A DNA stretch of 61,639 nt from an uncultured Bacteroidales bacterium (GTDB lineage: Bacteria; Bacteroidota; Bacteroidia; Bacteroidales; Muribaculaceae): positions 1 to 61,639 of the forward strand of contig URIC01000005.1 in the NCBI GenBank assembly GCA_900547755.1. The letters run 5' to 3'. The position numbers and the translations under genes are program-made. Shown here piece by piece: positions 1 to 8,323 of this stretch. How positions within the stretch are numbered: position 1 is the first letter of the stretch; each line of letters starts with the position of its first letter. Under the pieces are notes generated by a model. The model searched no databases and was not told the DNA's origin. It saw nothing but the letters and a program-made list of their open reading frames with translations.

Positions 1-43
1 AAAGCTAAGGCAGGCGCGGGGTTGCCGCGCCTGCCTTAGCTTT
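1..43 (-). terminator. strong hairpin terminator after the susCD operon
   Basis: Positions 1-19 and 25-43 are perfect inverted complements (19 bp) with a 5-base loop GGTTG. It lies 17 bases beyond the susD stop. On the minus strand the stem ends in TTT, so it can end the susC-susD transcript. It may also serve a gene left of the window. Confidence 0.8.
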
Positions 44-60
44 ATGTGTCGGGTCGGTTA

Positions 61-1770
61 TCAGTTCAGTACCTCGCCGGGTATAGGAGTTGTGATGGCG
101 GTGTTGTAGCGGCGCTCGCCTACAGGTACGCCGTGACGCCAGCCGTTGTTGCGGGTTGTCGGGATTTCTACGTCCAGACCGGGAACGGTGTTACCGGAGT
201 TTACGTCGCCGGCTACCCAAGCCATACGCTTGACGGGGATGTTCCAGCGCTTGAAGTCAAACCAGTTGAAGCCTTCGCCCCAAAGCTCGATACGACGGTA
301 CAGACGGACCTCGTCAATGAGGGCCTGGCCGGAAGCCGTGCATTTGTAAGTGGGGTTGTGGGGTGTGTTGACAGCCTCGAGGAGTGCCTGAGCGTCGGTA
401 GTCAAACCAAGTTCCGCGCATGCCTCGGCCTCGTAGAGGTACATCTCGGTGGCACGCATGAAGGGGTACTGGCACATCTGCTTCTCGCCGGTATCGCCGT
501 CGGCCCAGAATTTAACCTGCGCGCCGTTGCGGATTACGCAAGTGGAGGTCTCGCCGCTATAAGCCTTAGAACCGGGGATTTCATATTTTGCCTGGTGTTC
601 GTCAAGCCATGTTCTGGCGGCACGCAGCAGGGGAGCGCCGGTCCAGTTGATGTTTGACTGGTCCACCATACGGGTGTTGTAAGCCAATGCCTCGTTCACG
701 CCGGTCAGTTTGTCTACTGTCATCCACCAGTCGCGACGTGCGTCGGTCTCGGGAATCTGACGGTAGAGGCTGATTTCGATGCTGTTGGTGTAGCGGTTGC
801 TGTTGGCGCCGATGGTGTTGCAGCAGTGGAATGTGTTCCAGTTACCGTAGATGGCGTTGACATCCTGATTGAAGGAGGGAGCCCACATCCAATCGTTGGG
901 GTTCACCGCCATATAGCCGCTCATCGCCTCCTTGGTGGTGGCGGGACGGTAACCCTGACGGGCGTTGTGAGCCATTTCGCGGCACTTTTCCCAGTCATGT
1001 TTCAGGGCGGCCACACGTGCGTATACGCCGTAGGCTACGTTCAGAGTGGGTTCGTAATATGTCTGACGGGTGAACTTGCCTACCTGCTCGAACAGCTTGA
1101 TGGCATCGTCCAGGTCAGAGTAGATGAGGGCCAATACGTCCTTCATGGGAGCCACTTCCTTCGCGTCCTGCTCCTCGATACCTGTACGGAGCACTACGGA
1201 GCTGAGCTTCTCGCCGTTGTTGGAGTCTTCCCAACGGGGGGCGTAAACCTGAAGCAGACGGAAGTACAGGTGGGCACGCATGGTGTAGACCTGAGCCTTG
1301 GTGAGCAGGCGGGTCGCCTCATCGCCCTCGGCGTCGTCTATGTAGTGGAGGATTTCGTTGGCCTGTGCGATATTGGCGTAGCAATAAAGCCACATAGGAC
1401 GGTTCCATACATAGTCGCCGGAGTTGATATAGCCGTTTTCCTGATTGTAATAGATGTTCCAGGATGAGCCGATTCCGTCATTGATAAAGTTGATGAACAT
1501 ATCCTGACCGGGCATTTCGCCGATGTAGTAGCCTAGACCTAATTCACCCTGAATGTATGCCTGGAATTGGGCGAGGTTTTCACTCATGCGGAACATACTT
1601 TGATATAAGGTCATTCCGGCTGCACGTGCGTTGTCGGTAGTGCTGCATATAGCCTTGGCGTCTACGATACCGTGTACCGGAGTGTCCAGGTAGTCGCTTG
1701 CGCAGCCTGTCATCATCAATGTGCAAGCGCCCGCTGCAGCTACATTCTTGAAAATATTCTTGATTTTCAT
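61..1770 (-). CDS. SusD/RagB-family outer-membrane glycan-binding lipoprotein
   Basis: A 569-residue surface lipoprotein that would cap the TonB-dependent transporter encoded just upstream and help capture an oligosaccharide or peptide ligand. The start has a lipoprotein signal ending in the lipobox MTGC, with Cys near residue 23, and the next residues are acidic (SDYLD), typical of SusD proteins. The middle carries helical TPR-like segments (AQVYTMRAHLYFRLLQVY), and the C-terminus has the family-type RRIELWGEGFNWFDFKRWN block. It follows susC by 51 bp on the same strand and ends in a strong hairpin. No glycoside hydrolase is visible in the window next to it, so the substrate is unknown. Family call is firm; ligand is not. 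Confidence 0.93.
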   Translation of the reverse strand: MKIKNIFKNVAAAGACTLMMTGCASDYLDTPVHGIVDAKAICSTTDNARAAGMTLYQSMFRMSENLAQFQAYIQGELGLGYYIGEMPGQDMFINFINDGIGSSWNIYYNQENGYINSGDYVWNRPMWLYCYANIAQANEILHYIDDAEGDEATRLLTKAQVYTMRAHLYFRLLQVYAPRWEDSNNGEKLSSVVLRTGIEEQDAKEVAPMKDVLALIYSDLDDAIKLFEQVGKFTRQTYYEPTLNVAYGVYARVAALKHDWEKCREMAHNARQGYRPATTKEAMSGYMAVNPNDWMWAPSFNQDVNAIYGNWNTFHCCNTIGANSNRYTNSIEISLYRQIPETDARRDWWMTVDKLTGVNEALAYNTRMVDQSNINWTGAPLLRAARTWLDEHQAKYEIPGSKAYSGETSTCVIRNGAQVKFWADGDTGEKQMCQYPFMRATEMYLYEAEACAELGLTTDAQALLEAVNTPHNPTYKCTASGQALIDEVRLYRRIELWGEGFNWFDFKRWNIPVKRMAWVAGDVNSGNTVPGLDVEIPTTRNNGWRHGVPVGERRYNTAITTPIPGEVLN

Positions 1771-1821
1771 GATTGATTTGCTTGATTGAAATTAATTGAA
1801 TTCAACTCTGTGATGCCCTGA

Positions 1822-4800
1822 TTAGAAGCGAGCGGTGAGCTGGAAGGAGAATACGCGGTTCGTCATGAAGCCGGGTGTAGAGGCATCCTGCTGACCTGAA
1901 TAAGTCATCTGCGGGTTCAGACCCTTGCGCTTGGCTACTGTGAAGAGGTTGTCTACGGAGAAGCCTACGTTGATGCTCTGGAGCTGCAGGGCGCGTGTCC
2001 AGTTCTCGGGCAGCTTGTAGCTGACGTTGATGTTCTTGAGCACGAGCCATGAGGCATCGGTCAGGAAGCGGTCGGAGTTGGCGTTGTTGTCCAGGGAGTA
2101 CTGGGAGTTGTTGACGGGAACGCCGTTGGGGTCGAGACGGTTGGGGCTGTCGGCTGTCATGCCTTCGGGTACGCCGGTCCATGCGTTGAGCACATCCTTG
2201 TGGAAGTTGGATACCTTGCCGCTTACGGACATCAGTCTCTGATAGTATGCGTCGTACACCTTGCCGCCCAGGCTGTATGTGAACAGGAAGCCGAAGCTAA
2301 GGTTCTTATAAGCGAGGTTGGAGCCGAAGGAACCGTATACGGTGGGGAGGGCGTCGCCCTGCCAAGCATAGGTGGCGAAGCTGGACTTATTGGTATAGGT
2401 CTTGCCGTTGATGGTCACGAGGCTGCTGGCGGCGTTGGCCTGCTCCTGCTTCCACATCTCGTCGAGTTCCTCATCCGTATAAGTGGCGGTATGGCTGTAG
2501 TAGTACTTGTACTCCTGCTCGTCGAAGCGATACAGAGAGTTACCTGTCATCTGGTCCACACCCTCGAATGTGGGCAGGTACCATGCGTATCTTGAACGGC
2601 CCTCGCACCATGTCTGCATACCGTTGTTGATATTGCGGTTCTGGTAGGGAAGTTTGTTGATTTTGTTCTTCAGGAAGGTCATGTCCAAAGAAGCTGTCCA
2701 GAGGAGGTTTTCGTTGCGCATGATTGTACCGTTGAACGAGAGTTCCCAGCCACGGTTGGAAATCTTACCGATGTTGGTGGGGATTGTCATGCTTGAATAG
2801 ACCCAAGGCATATAACCCATGGACATAGGAGTCATGACTTCGTAAATCAGGTCGGAGGAAGACTTGTCGAAATAGCCGATAGAGAAGGAGAGTCTGTTCT
2901 GGAACAGTGTGCCTTCTATGGCGATGTCAAGGGTCTTCTGTGCCTCCCAGCTCAGCAACGGGTTGCCGATAGAGGAGCGAACCAGGGCGTAGAGGTTGTC
3001 GTATGAAACCTGAGAGTACAGGGAGGTGTAAGCCATAGCGGGAGCTGCCAGGTAGTTACCTACGGAACCGTAGGAGAAACGCAGCTTACCGTAGTCGAGC
3101 CAGTTCACGGAGTGCATGAATTTCTCTTTGGAGAAAATCCAGCTTGCGCCGACACTCCAGAATGTACCCCAGCGGTTATCCTTGGCGAAGCGGTCGCAAC
3201 CGTCGCGGCGGATAGAGGCCTCTGCGAAGTAGGTGTCGTTCAGGTTGTAGCGCGCGCGGCCCAGATAAGACTCTGTGCGGCCTTCGCCGTAGCTTCCTGT
3301 AGGAGTGCCCTGGCTTTCCTGGAAGTTGTTGAAAGCGTAGTAGTCGTCCTCGATCTGATTGTTCATCATAGCGGACTGGCTTGCGGTGTACGATGTGGTG
3401 TTCTCGTGGCCCAAAACTACGTCGATACCGTGCATCCACTCCTCTGTGCCGTAGTTGTGGCGCCAGTTCAGGTTCTGCATGAATGTGTGGTTGCGGTACT
3501 GAGAGCTTCCTTCGGCGAGTCGGCCCATGGGAACTGCGTCACCGATGATGGCGTTGTAGTAGTTTGTGGTGTGGGTGTAGGTGCGGTTCATGTTGCCGCG
3601 TACCGTCAGCTCGAAACCGTAAGGCAGCACTGCTGTGGCGTATGCGTTGGCGTCGATTACACCACCGTCCATAAATGCCTTGTTCAGACGCATCTCGTAG
3701 GCGGCGTTACGGTTGTCGAAGCGACCGCGCATGTTCCACTGGGGCTTGCCGTTGGCGTCGTATACGATGTTACCCTCGGCATCGTGCTCGTAGTAGGGGA
3801 AGATAGGAGCGTAGAACTGGGTGCTGAAGGGGTTTGAGGCAGCTTCGCTACCGGAACCGAGGTTACCGTTGGATGTCTGGTAGGATGCGGCTAAGTTGAC
3901 GCCTGCGCGCAGGTAGGAAGTGGGTTCGAAGTTTACATTGAAACGGCCGTTGTAGCGCTCGAAGTCGGAGTAACGGACGTAGCCGTCTTCCTTCAGGTAA
4001 CCCAGAGATGCGAACAGGTTGTATTTGTCGGCTGCCGCCGCTACGTTCAGGTTGTATTCCTGACGGAGACCTGTGCGGGAGATGGCGTCCCACCAGTCAA
4101 GGTCATTGTATCCGGGGAGTACGCTGCCTAGCACTTTGCCGTTCTCGTCGAAGAGCTGGTCGCCGGGCAGGTTGAATATGTTCTGGCCCTGGAGGAAACC
4201 GCTTACGAAGGTCTGCTGCAGATAAGCGTTGGCGGTAGCGCGGTCGGGATATTTCAGGGGCTGGGAAGCCATGAGCTCGTTGGCCTGGGCCTGGAACTGG
4301 GTCTCCATCCACTGGGTGGAATTCAGACGGTCATACTCGGGAAGACCGCGTGTGTACATACCTTCGCGAATCTGGAGAGTGACCTCGGCTTTGCCTTTGT
4401 CTTTCGCTTTCTTGGTAGTGATGAGAATCACACCGTTGGAACCGCGCACACCGTAGATGGCGCAGGAGGCGGCGTCCTTGAGCACTGTCATGGACTCTAC
4501 GTCGGCAGGGTTGATGTCCGCCAGGTCACCGTTGAAGATGACTCCGTCCACGACGAGCTGAGGAGTAGTGGTACCGGTAAGGGTTCCGACACCGCGGATG
4601 ACGATGGTGGGGCTTGAACCGGGTGAACCGGTGGTGGAGTTAACCTGTACGCCGGGGGCGTTACCCTCGAGGGCGGTAGCCACGTTGGTGACGGGACGGT
4701 CTTCGATTTCCTTGGAACCCACCACAGCTACGGAACCTGTAAGGGACTCCTTGGTGGCGGTACCGTAACCGATAACCACGACCTCGTCGATGGCGGTAGC

Positions 4801-5088
4801 GGTAGAAGCCAGCTGGACACGCATCTGGGAAGTGAGGTTCACGACTTGCTCCTTATAGCCGACGGCGCTGATGCGGGCCGTCTTCACGTTGTCGGGAACG
4901 TTGAGAGTGAACTTGCCGTCGAAGTCAGTGGCGACACCTTGTCCGCCACCTATGGGCATCACTGTCGCACCGATGATTTCCTCACCGGTTCCGGCATCAA
5001 CGACCACGCCCTGTACGGTACGCGCCTCCACCTGGGCGGCACATACCACGGCTGCTACGGCCATTGAAGTTAAAAACAGTTTTCTCAT
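1822..5088 (-). CDS. SusC/RagA-family TonB-dependent outer-membrane transporter
   Basis: A 1088-residue TonB-linked porin that imports a nutrient captured by its SusD partner. Visible parts in order: a signal peptide (about residues 1-22), a carboxypeptidase-regulatory-like beta domain (about 23-95), a TonB-box-like segment (DEVVVIGYG), the plug with the SusC signature VLKDAASCAIYGVRG followed by SNGVILITTKK, and a long beta barrel ending in aromatic F (QLTARF). Length is normal for SusC proteins. There is no extra N-terminal signalling (STN) domain, so no sigma/anti-sigma partner is implied. A canonical promoter sits about 400 bp upstream, giving an unusually long leader. Confidence 0.95.
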   Translation of the reverse strand: MRKLFLTSMAVAAVVCAAQVEARTVQGVVVDAGTGEEIIGATVMPIGGGQGVATDFDGKFTLNVPDNVKTARISAVGYKEQVVNLTSQMRVQLASTATAIDEVVVIGYGTATKESLTGSVAVVGSKEIEDRPVTNVATALEGNAPGVQVNSTTGSPGSSPTIVIRGVGTLTGTTTPQLVVDGVIFNGDLADINPADVESMTVLKDAASCAIYGVRGSNGVILITTKKAKDKGKAEVTLQIREGMYTRGLPEYDRLNSTQWMETQFQAQANELMASQPLKYPDRATANAYLQQTFVSGFLQGQNIFNLPGDQLFDENGKVLGSVLPGYNDLDWWDAISRTGLRQEYNLNVAAAADKYNLFASLGYLKEDGYVRYSDFERYNGRFNVNFEPTSYLRAGVNLAASYQTSNGNLGSGSEAASNPFSTQFYAPIFPYYEHDAEGNIVYDANGKPQWNMRGRFDNRNAAYEMRLNKAFMDGGVIDANAYATAVLPYGFELTVRGNMNRTYTHTTNYYNAIIGDAVPMGRLAEGSSQYRNHTFMQNLNWRHNYGTEEWMHGIDVVLGHENTTSYTASQSAMMNNQIEDDYYAFNNFQESQGTPTGSYGEGRTESYLGRARYNLNDTYFAEASIRRDGCDRFAKDNRWGTFWSVGASWIFSKEKFMHSVNWLDYGKLRFSYGSVGNYLAAPAMAYTSLYSQVSYDNLYALVRSSIGNPLLSWEAQKTLDIAIEGTLFQNRLSFSIGYFDKSSSDLIYEVMTPMSMGYMPWVYSSMTIPTNIGKISNRGWELSFNGTIMRNENLLWTASLDMTFLKNKINKLPYQNRNINNGMQTWCEGRSRYAWYLPTFEGVDQMTGNSLYRFDEQEYKYYYSHTATYTDEELDEMWKQEQANAASSLVTINGKTYTNKSSFATYAWQGDALPTVYGSFGSNLAYKNLSFGFLFTYSLGGKVYDAYYQRLMSVSGKVSNFHKDVLNAWTGVPEGMTADSPNRLDPNGVPVNNSQYSLDNNANSDRFLTDASWLVLKNINVSYKLPENWTRALQLQSINVGFSVDNLFTVAKRKGLNPQMTYSGQQDASTPGFMTNRVFSFQLTARF

Positions 5089-5484
5089 ACTTGAAATAAT
5101 TTAGTGATATTTTGTTTTTCTTTCGTCTTTGTAGAGAAGAGTCGGGTCTGATATTAGTTTTAAGTCTGTTTCCTGCTGATATATGTGTGTTATATGTCAG
5201 TTTCCGTTTCCTTTTAAGGGTGTTTCAATGTCGTTTTAACCGTCTCGAACCCCTCCATAGTGTAGGCTACGAAGAGGTTTTGGCTGTCCGGATGTTAAAA
5301 ATTCCTGCGGGTTTCCGCACACTTTTTGTCTCCGACCACATCACACGCGACCCGCATTGTGGGGCTATACGTGGGTCCGATATATTGGGTTTCAGTCTCT
5401 TAGAGCCTTGTCAGGGCATCATGCGGTGTGATTCGATGGCGGTAGATACCGGTGTTAAGATTCCTTTAGGGAATTTAAACTTCG
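5089..5484 (-). promoter_or_regulatory. long untranslated leader of susC
   Basis: About 390 bases lie between the predicted start site and the susC ATG. I recognise no known riboswitch. Short hairpins are visible on the minus strand, for example TGCGG/CCGCA around 5298-5314 and GACCC/GGGTC around 5348-5376. The plus-strand open frame at 5112-5498 has no gene-like features. A regulatory leader is an inference from length alone. Confidence 0.4.
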
Positions 5485-5514
5485 CAAAGTTAGTGTAAAA
5501 TTTTGAAAATGCAA
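5485..5514 (-). promoter_or_regulatory. promoter of the susC-susD operon
   Basis: On the minus strand TTG (5514-5512) is followed by 19 bp and then TAACTTTG (5492-5485), a full match to the Bacteroidetes -33/-7 pattern. Transcription would start near 5480, leaving a leader of about 390 nt before the susC ATG at 5088. Confidence 0.75.
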
Positions 5515-5838
5515 CACAATTTCACGAATTTAACATTTGAGATGTCGCTCTCGGCGCGGCTTTTCGGTATTGTTATAGTGTAAATATCCGTTTATTATAC
5601 ACTTTATTCCTTTATTTTACGGATTATGAAATAAAATGCGGATTCTGTTGTGACAATTCCAAACGTTAAATTTTCCTAAATCTTTGTCGGGCGCCCATTT
5701 CGTACTCTTTAGGGATTTTTGACGGTGGCCTCGCCGACGCGGAGATTCCTTTAAACTAATCAGCGTGTGGGTTGTCTTATCTATATACTGGCGAACAGTG
5801 AACTTAAGCCATATAATATAAACCTAAAACCTGTAAAT
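5515..5838. other. AT-rich intergenic region between divergent susC and the RPG-repeat gene
   Basis: The first part holds the upstream side of the susC promoter. I found no convincing -33/-7 pair for the plus-strand gene that starts at 5839 and no open frame of interest. A near-match -7 (AATCTTTG, about 5679-5686) lacks a correctly spaced -33. Confidence 0.4.
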
Positions 5839-6966
5839 ATGAACCGACTTACACGACTACTCATACCTGCCTTGTTCGGGGCGGCTCTCATGTCTCCTTT
5901 GTGTGCGGAAGCACAGCACCGAGGCTCCTCCCGTTCCGCACAGACCACCCGTACATCCGGACAGCGGCACGGCGAATCCCGTCCGTCGGCGCCTCGACGC
6001 GGCAGCTCCACCCGTCCCGGCGGCAGCAGCACCCGTCCCGGCGGCAATTCCGTCGGCGACAGGGACAAGCACCGATATAAGGGCGATGTTCCGGTTAAAA
6101 ATACCGGAAACTCTTTCCGGCATGAAGGCGCCGCCGCCAAGCCGAATCACTCTGCCCGTCCCGGCAATTCCGGCCACGACACCCGTCCGGGCAATGACAC
6201 CCGTCCCGGCCATAGCGGCAACGCTACCCGCCCGGGCCATAACAACCGTCCCGGCCATAACGGCCACGCTACCCGCCCGGGTCACGACAACCGCCCGGGT
6301 CACAACGGCGGCGCTACACGCCCCGGCCATGACAACCGTCCCGGCTATCGCCCCGGCGGCAACAGCGCTCCACGTCCCGGCAGCTGGTCGCATCATTCCC
6401 GTCCGCACTACAAGTATCGCAGACCCGGCTATCGTCCTCCCCGTCCCGGCGGCGGATACTGGGGGCCTCCCGTAGCAAGCCCTTACCGCATCAATTACTG
6501 GGTGCCCCCGGTGCCCCGGTACGTGAGGGTTCTCCCTGCCGTGCCTTCCATCGGCACTATTCTCGGCCTGACATTCGGCTCCTTTATCGATGCGGGCATC
6601 AATTCGCTGTTCAATGCCGGATATACGGTAACGGGCTATCTGAACAACGCCATATACTTAAGCAATGTGCGTCAGCTCGGCTATGTGTGGCCGGAGGCGA
6701 TGGTGATGTACACCGACGGACTGATGAGCGGCACACAGTTCTATAATTGGAGCGCGATGCGAGACCAGTCCATGTACTACAATCTGTACAACCAGCTGAC
6801 AGCGCTCTACGGCAACCCGGTGGATGTCAATTACAGCGGCACGGGACCGTCGGCCACCTGGTGGGGCGGCGGCAACACCGGCTACATCACCCTCTCCTAC
6901 GGATACGGAGCGTCGGCTACCGGCATGAACAACTACTACACCTCGCTCACCTACACAGCCTACTGA
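5839..6966 (+). CDS. secreted low-complexity RPG-repeat protein of unknown function
   Basis: The chosen ATG gives a 375-residue protein with a clean signal peptide (about residues 1-24, ending CAEA). An in-frame ATG 72 bases upstream would add an unlikely N-terminal extension. After the signal comes a basic Gly/Arg/Pro-rich region containing about ten short repeats of the type RPGH[N/D] (roughly residues 85-190), then a Pro/Tyr/Arg-rich linker, then a compact C-terminal third (about 230-375) with hydrophobic and Tyr/Gly segments. The repeat region is very rich in Arg, His, Gly and Asn, suggesting an intrinsically disordered, possibly metal- or polyanion-binding envelope segment. Function is not recognised. 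It is followed directly by REP-type repeats. Confidence 0.8.
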   Translation: MNRLTRLLIPALFGAALMSPLCAEAQHRGSSRSAQTTRTSGQRHGESRPSAPRRGSSTRPGGSSTRPGGNSVGDRDKHRYKGDVPVKNTGNSFRHEGAAAKPNHSARPGNSGHDTRPGNDTRPGHSGNATRPGHNNRPGHNGHATRPGHDNRPGHNGGATRPGHDNRPGYRPGGNSAPRPGSWSHHSRPHYKYRRPGYRPPRPGGGYWGPPVASPYRINYWVPPVPRYVRVLPAVPSIGTILGLTFGSFIDAGINSLFNAGYTVTGYLNNAIYLSNVRQLGYVWPEAMVMYTDGLMSGTQFYNWSAMRDQSMYYNLYNQLTALYGNPVDVNYSGTGPSATWWGGGNTGYITLSYGYGASATGMNNYYTSLTYTAY

Positions 6967-7034
6967 CCCGCAGTTCTTTCAGCCCTTGCGGGCCGTTAGT
7001 CCTTTCAGCCCTTGTGAGTCATCAGTCCTTTTTT

Positions 7035-7107
7035 AGTCCTTGCGGGTCTCCTGACCCGCAAGTCACAATTCTCCATCAAGTCGTGGGTCAGGAGACCCAC
7101 GACGACT
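7035..7107. repeat. REP doublet 1, upstream of the RAYT gene
   Basis: Two head-to-head hairpins. Unit a, 7035-7062: AGTC, then a 10-bp stem CTTGCGGGTC/GACCCGCAAG with loop TCCT. Unit b, 7080-7107, is inverted: a 10-bp stem GTCGTGGGTC/GACCCACGAC with loop AGGA, then GACT. The G-to-A/C-to-T changes in unit b occur on both arms, so the stem is kept. A truncated third copy follows at about 7111-7129. Confidence 0.85.
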
Positions 7108-7191
7108 AAGAAGGAGACCCACAACGACTGGACGATTGGAAATCGCTGACTTGCAGCGTTAACACGATTAATTGATAAATACTTCGTAATC

Positions 7192-7833
7192 ATGAGCCGT
7201 TACTATCCCGGTGCATATATGACTCTCCCTCCCGATACGGTATACTTCATCACTATTACGGTTATAGACTGGGTGGATGTGTTTACCCGTGAGGAATATA
7301 AGGGTATCATTGCCGACTCTCTTGACTATTGTCGCAGGAAGAAAGGGTTGCAAATCTATGCCTGGGTTCTCATGACCAACCATATCCATCTGATAGCGGC
7401 TCATGACACGGATTGTGAACATCTGTGGAAAGTGATAGGTGATTTCAAGAAGTTTACCTCGAGAAAGATTATCGGCGCCATACTTGAAAATGAGGGTGAG
7501 AGCAGGAAAAAATGGATGCTCAGGCATTTTTTGGAAGAAAATATACTCTGTAACGATGACGCATCGTGCAGCGTCTCGAAAAACACTAATCCCGACACTC
7601 CGCATTATCATTTGTGGCAACGAGGTGCGGACAAGTATTGTATTTTGAATATCAAGCATTTGCGTCAGAAGATGGATTATATCCATGCCAATCCCGTACG
7701 CGCCGGTATCGTTTTCAAACCATGGGAGTATCGGTATTGTTCGTATCCTAATTACTGTGGCGAGCAGGGAATGTTGGAGATAGACCTGCTGGATTTAGGC
7801 ATTTCCGATTCTTGTAGATATAGGGATTGGTGA
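7192..7833 (+). CDS. REP-associated tyrosine transposase (RAYT, Y1_Tnp family)
   Basis: A 213-residue single-strand DNA nicking enzyme of the IS200/IS605-related Y1 transposase superfamily. The HUH metal-binding motif is visible as NHIHLI (His64 and His66), and the conserved block around the nucleophile as MDYIHANPVRAG with Tyr163. Both are intact, as is the WEYRYCSYPNY block near the C-terminus that is typical of RAYTs. There is no accessory orfB and no terminal inverted repeats of an insertion sequence. Instead, inverted hairpin doublets sit 85 bp upstream and within 350 bp downstream, with others at 10.2 and 53.2 kb. In this family the enzyme recognises a short tetranucleotide and the REP hairpin. 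I infer that this gene generated or maintains these repeats. Confidence 0.9.
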   Translation: MSRYYPGAYMTLPPDTVYFITITVIDWVDVFTREEYKGIIADSLDYCRRKKGLQIYAWVLMTNHIHLIAAHDTDCEHLWKVIGDFKKFTSRKIIGAILENEGESRKKWMLRHFLEENILCNDDASCSVSKNTNPDTPHYHLWQRGADKYCILNIKHLRQKMDYIHANPVRAGIVFKPWEYRYCSYPNYCGEQGMLEIDLLDLGISDSCRYRDW

Positions 7834-7924
7834 GGGCTGCGGGTCGTCGGCGGCTGAGCGTTCTTTGGGCTTGTCAGTCCGTTCAGTCTTTTCAGTCCTC
7901 AGTCCTTTCCTCAGTCCTTTCCTT

Positions 7925-8021
7925 AGTCGTTGCGGGTCTCCTGACCCGCAAGCCACAACCCGTTGCACCGATAAGTCGGTAAAGTCCGGAATGGTTGCGG
8001 GTCAGGAGACCCGCAACGACT
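7925..8021. repeat. REP doublet 2, downstream of the RAYT gene
   Basis: Unit a at 7925-7952 (AGTC, stem GTTGCGGGTC with loop TCCT, GACCCGCAAG; the outermost pair is mismatched) and inverted unit b at 7994-8021 (stem GTTGCGGGTC/GACCCGCAAC, loop AGGA, then GACT). The spacer is about 41 bp, longer than in doublets 1, 4 and 5. Degenerate AGTCCTTT pieces precede it from about 7875. Confidence 0.85.
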
Positions 8022-8055
8022 AAAACGACTAAAGACCTGCAACGACTAAAAAATC

Positions 8056-8153
8056 AGTCCTTGCGGGTCTCCTGACCCGCAAGCCTCGCTTCGCTGCACT
8101 AAAAAAGTCGGCAACGTCTGATATGGTTGCGGGTCAGGAGACCCACAAGGACT
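8056..8153. repeat. REP doublet 3, downstream of the RAYT gene
   Basis: Unit a at 8056-8083 and inverted unit b at 8126-8153 with the same loops as the other doublets. Unit b has GACCCACAAG opposite GTTGCGGGTC, so its pairing is imperfect. A truncated copy (GGAGACCCACAACGACT) follows at about 8158-8174. The 7834-8220 stretch holds only such repeat material and no gene. Confidence 0.85.
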
Positions 8154-8270
8154 AAATGGAGACCCACAACGACTTAAAAGGACTAAACGAAGAGCGGGGA
8201 CGACTGATAACGACTTAAGCTGAGAGCCGCGCCGCGACTGAAACGGCGGAGCCGATAGGGCAAAAGAAAG

Positions 8271-8299
8271 AGGCGCGGCCCCTGAATGGGGTCGCGCCT
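8271..8299 (-). terminator. hairpin terminator of the 8324-9919 gene
   Basis: AGGCGCGGCCCC (8271-8282) pairs with GGGGTCGCGCCT (8288-8299) with one wobble and a 5-base loop. Read on the minus strand the stem is followed by TCTTTCTTTTG. It lies 24 bp beyond the stop codon. Confidence 0.75.
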
Positions 8300-8323
8300 T
8301 ATCGGTTGGATTGGAGTCCTGAT

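Noticed and set aside
5112..5498. Plus-strand open frame of 128 codons over the susC leader
   Set aside because: No signal, no motif, AT-rich irregular composition, and it runs across the minus-strand promoter; it is antisense to the leader.
6180..6370. CRISPR-like periodicity
   Set aside because: The repeats are in-frame RPG codons of a protein gene, of irregular spacing and without unique spacers.
7834..8220. CRISPR array or insertion sequence ends
   Set aside because: The repeated units are inverted hairpin doublets next to a RAYT, with no cas genes, no uniform spacers and no target-site duplications seen.
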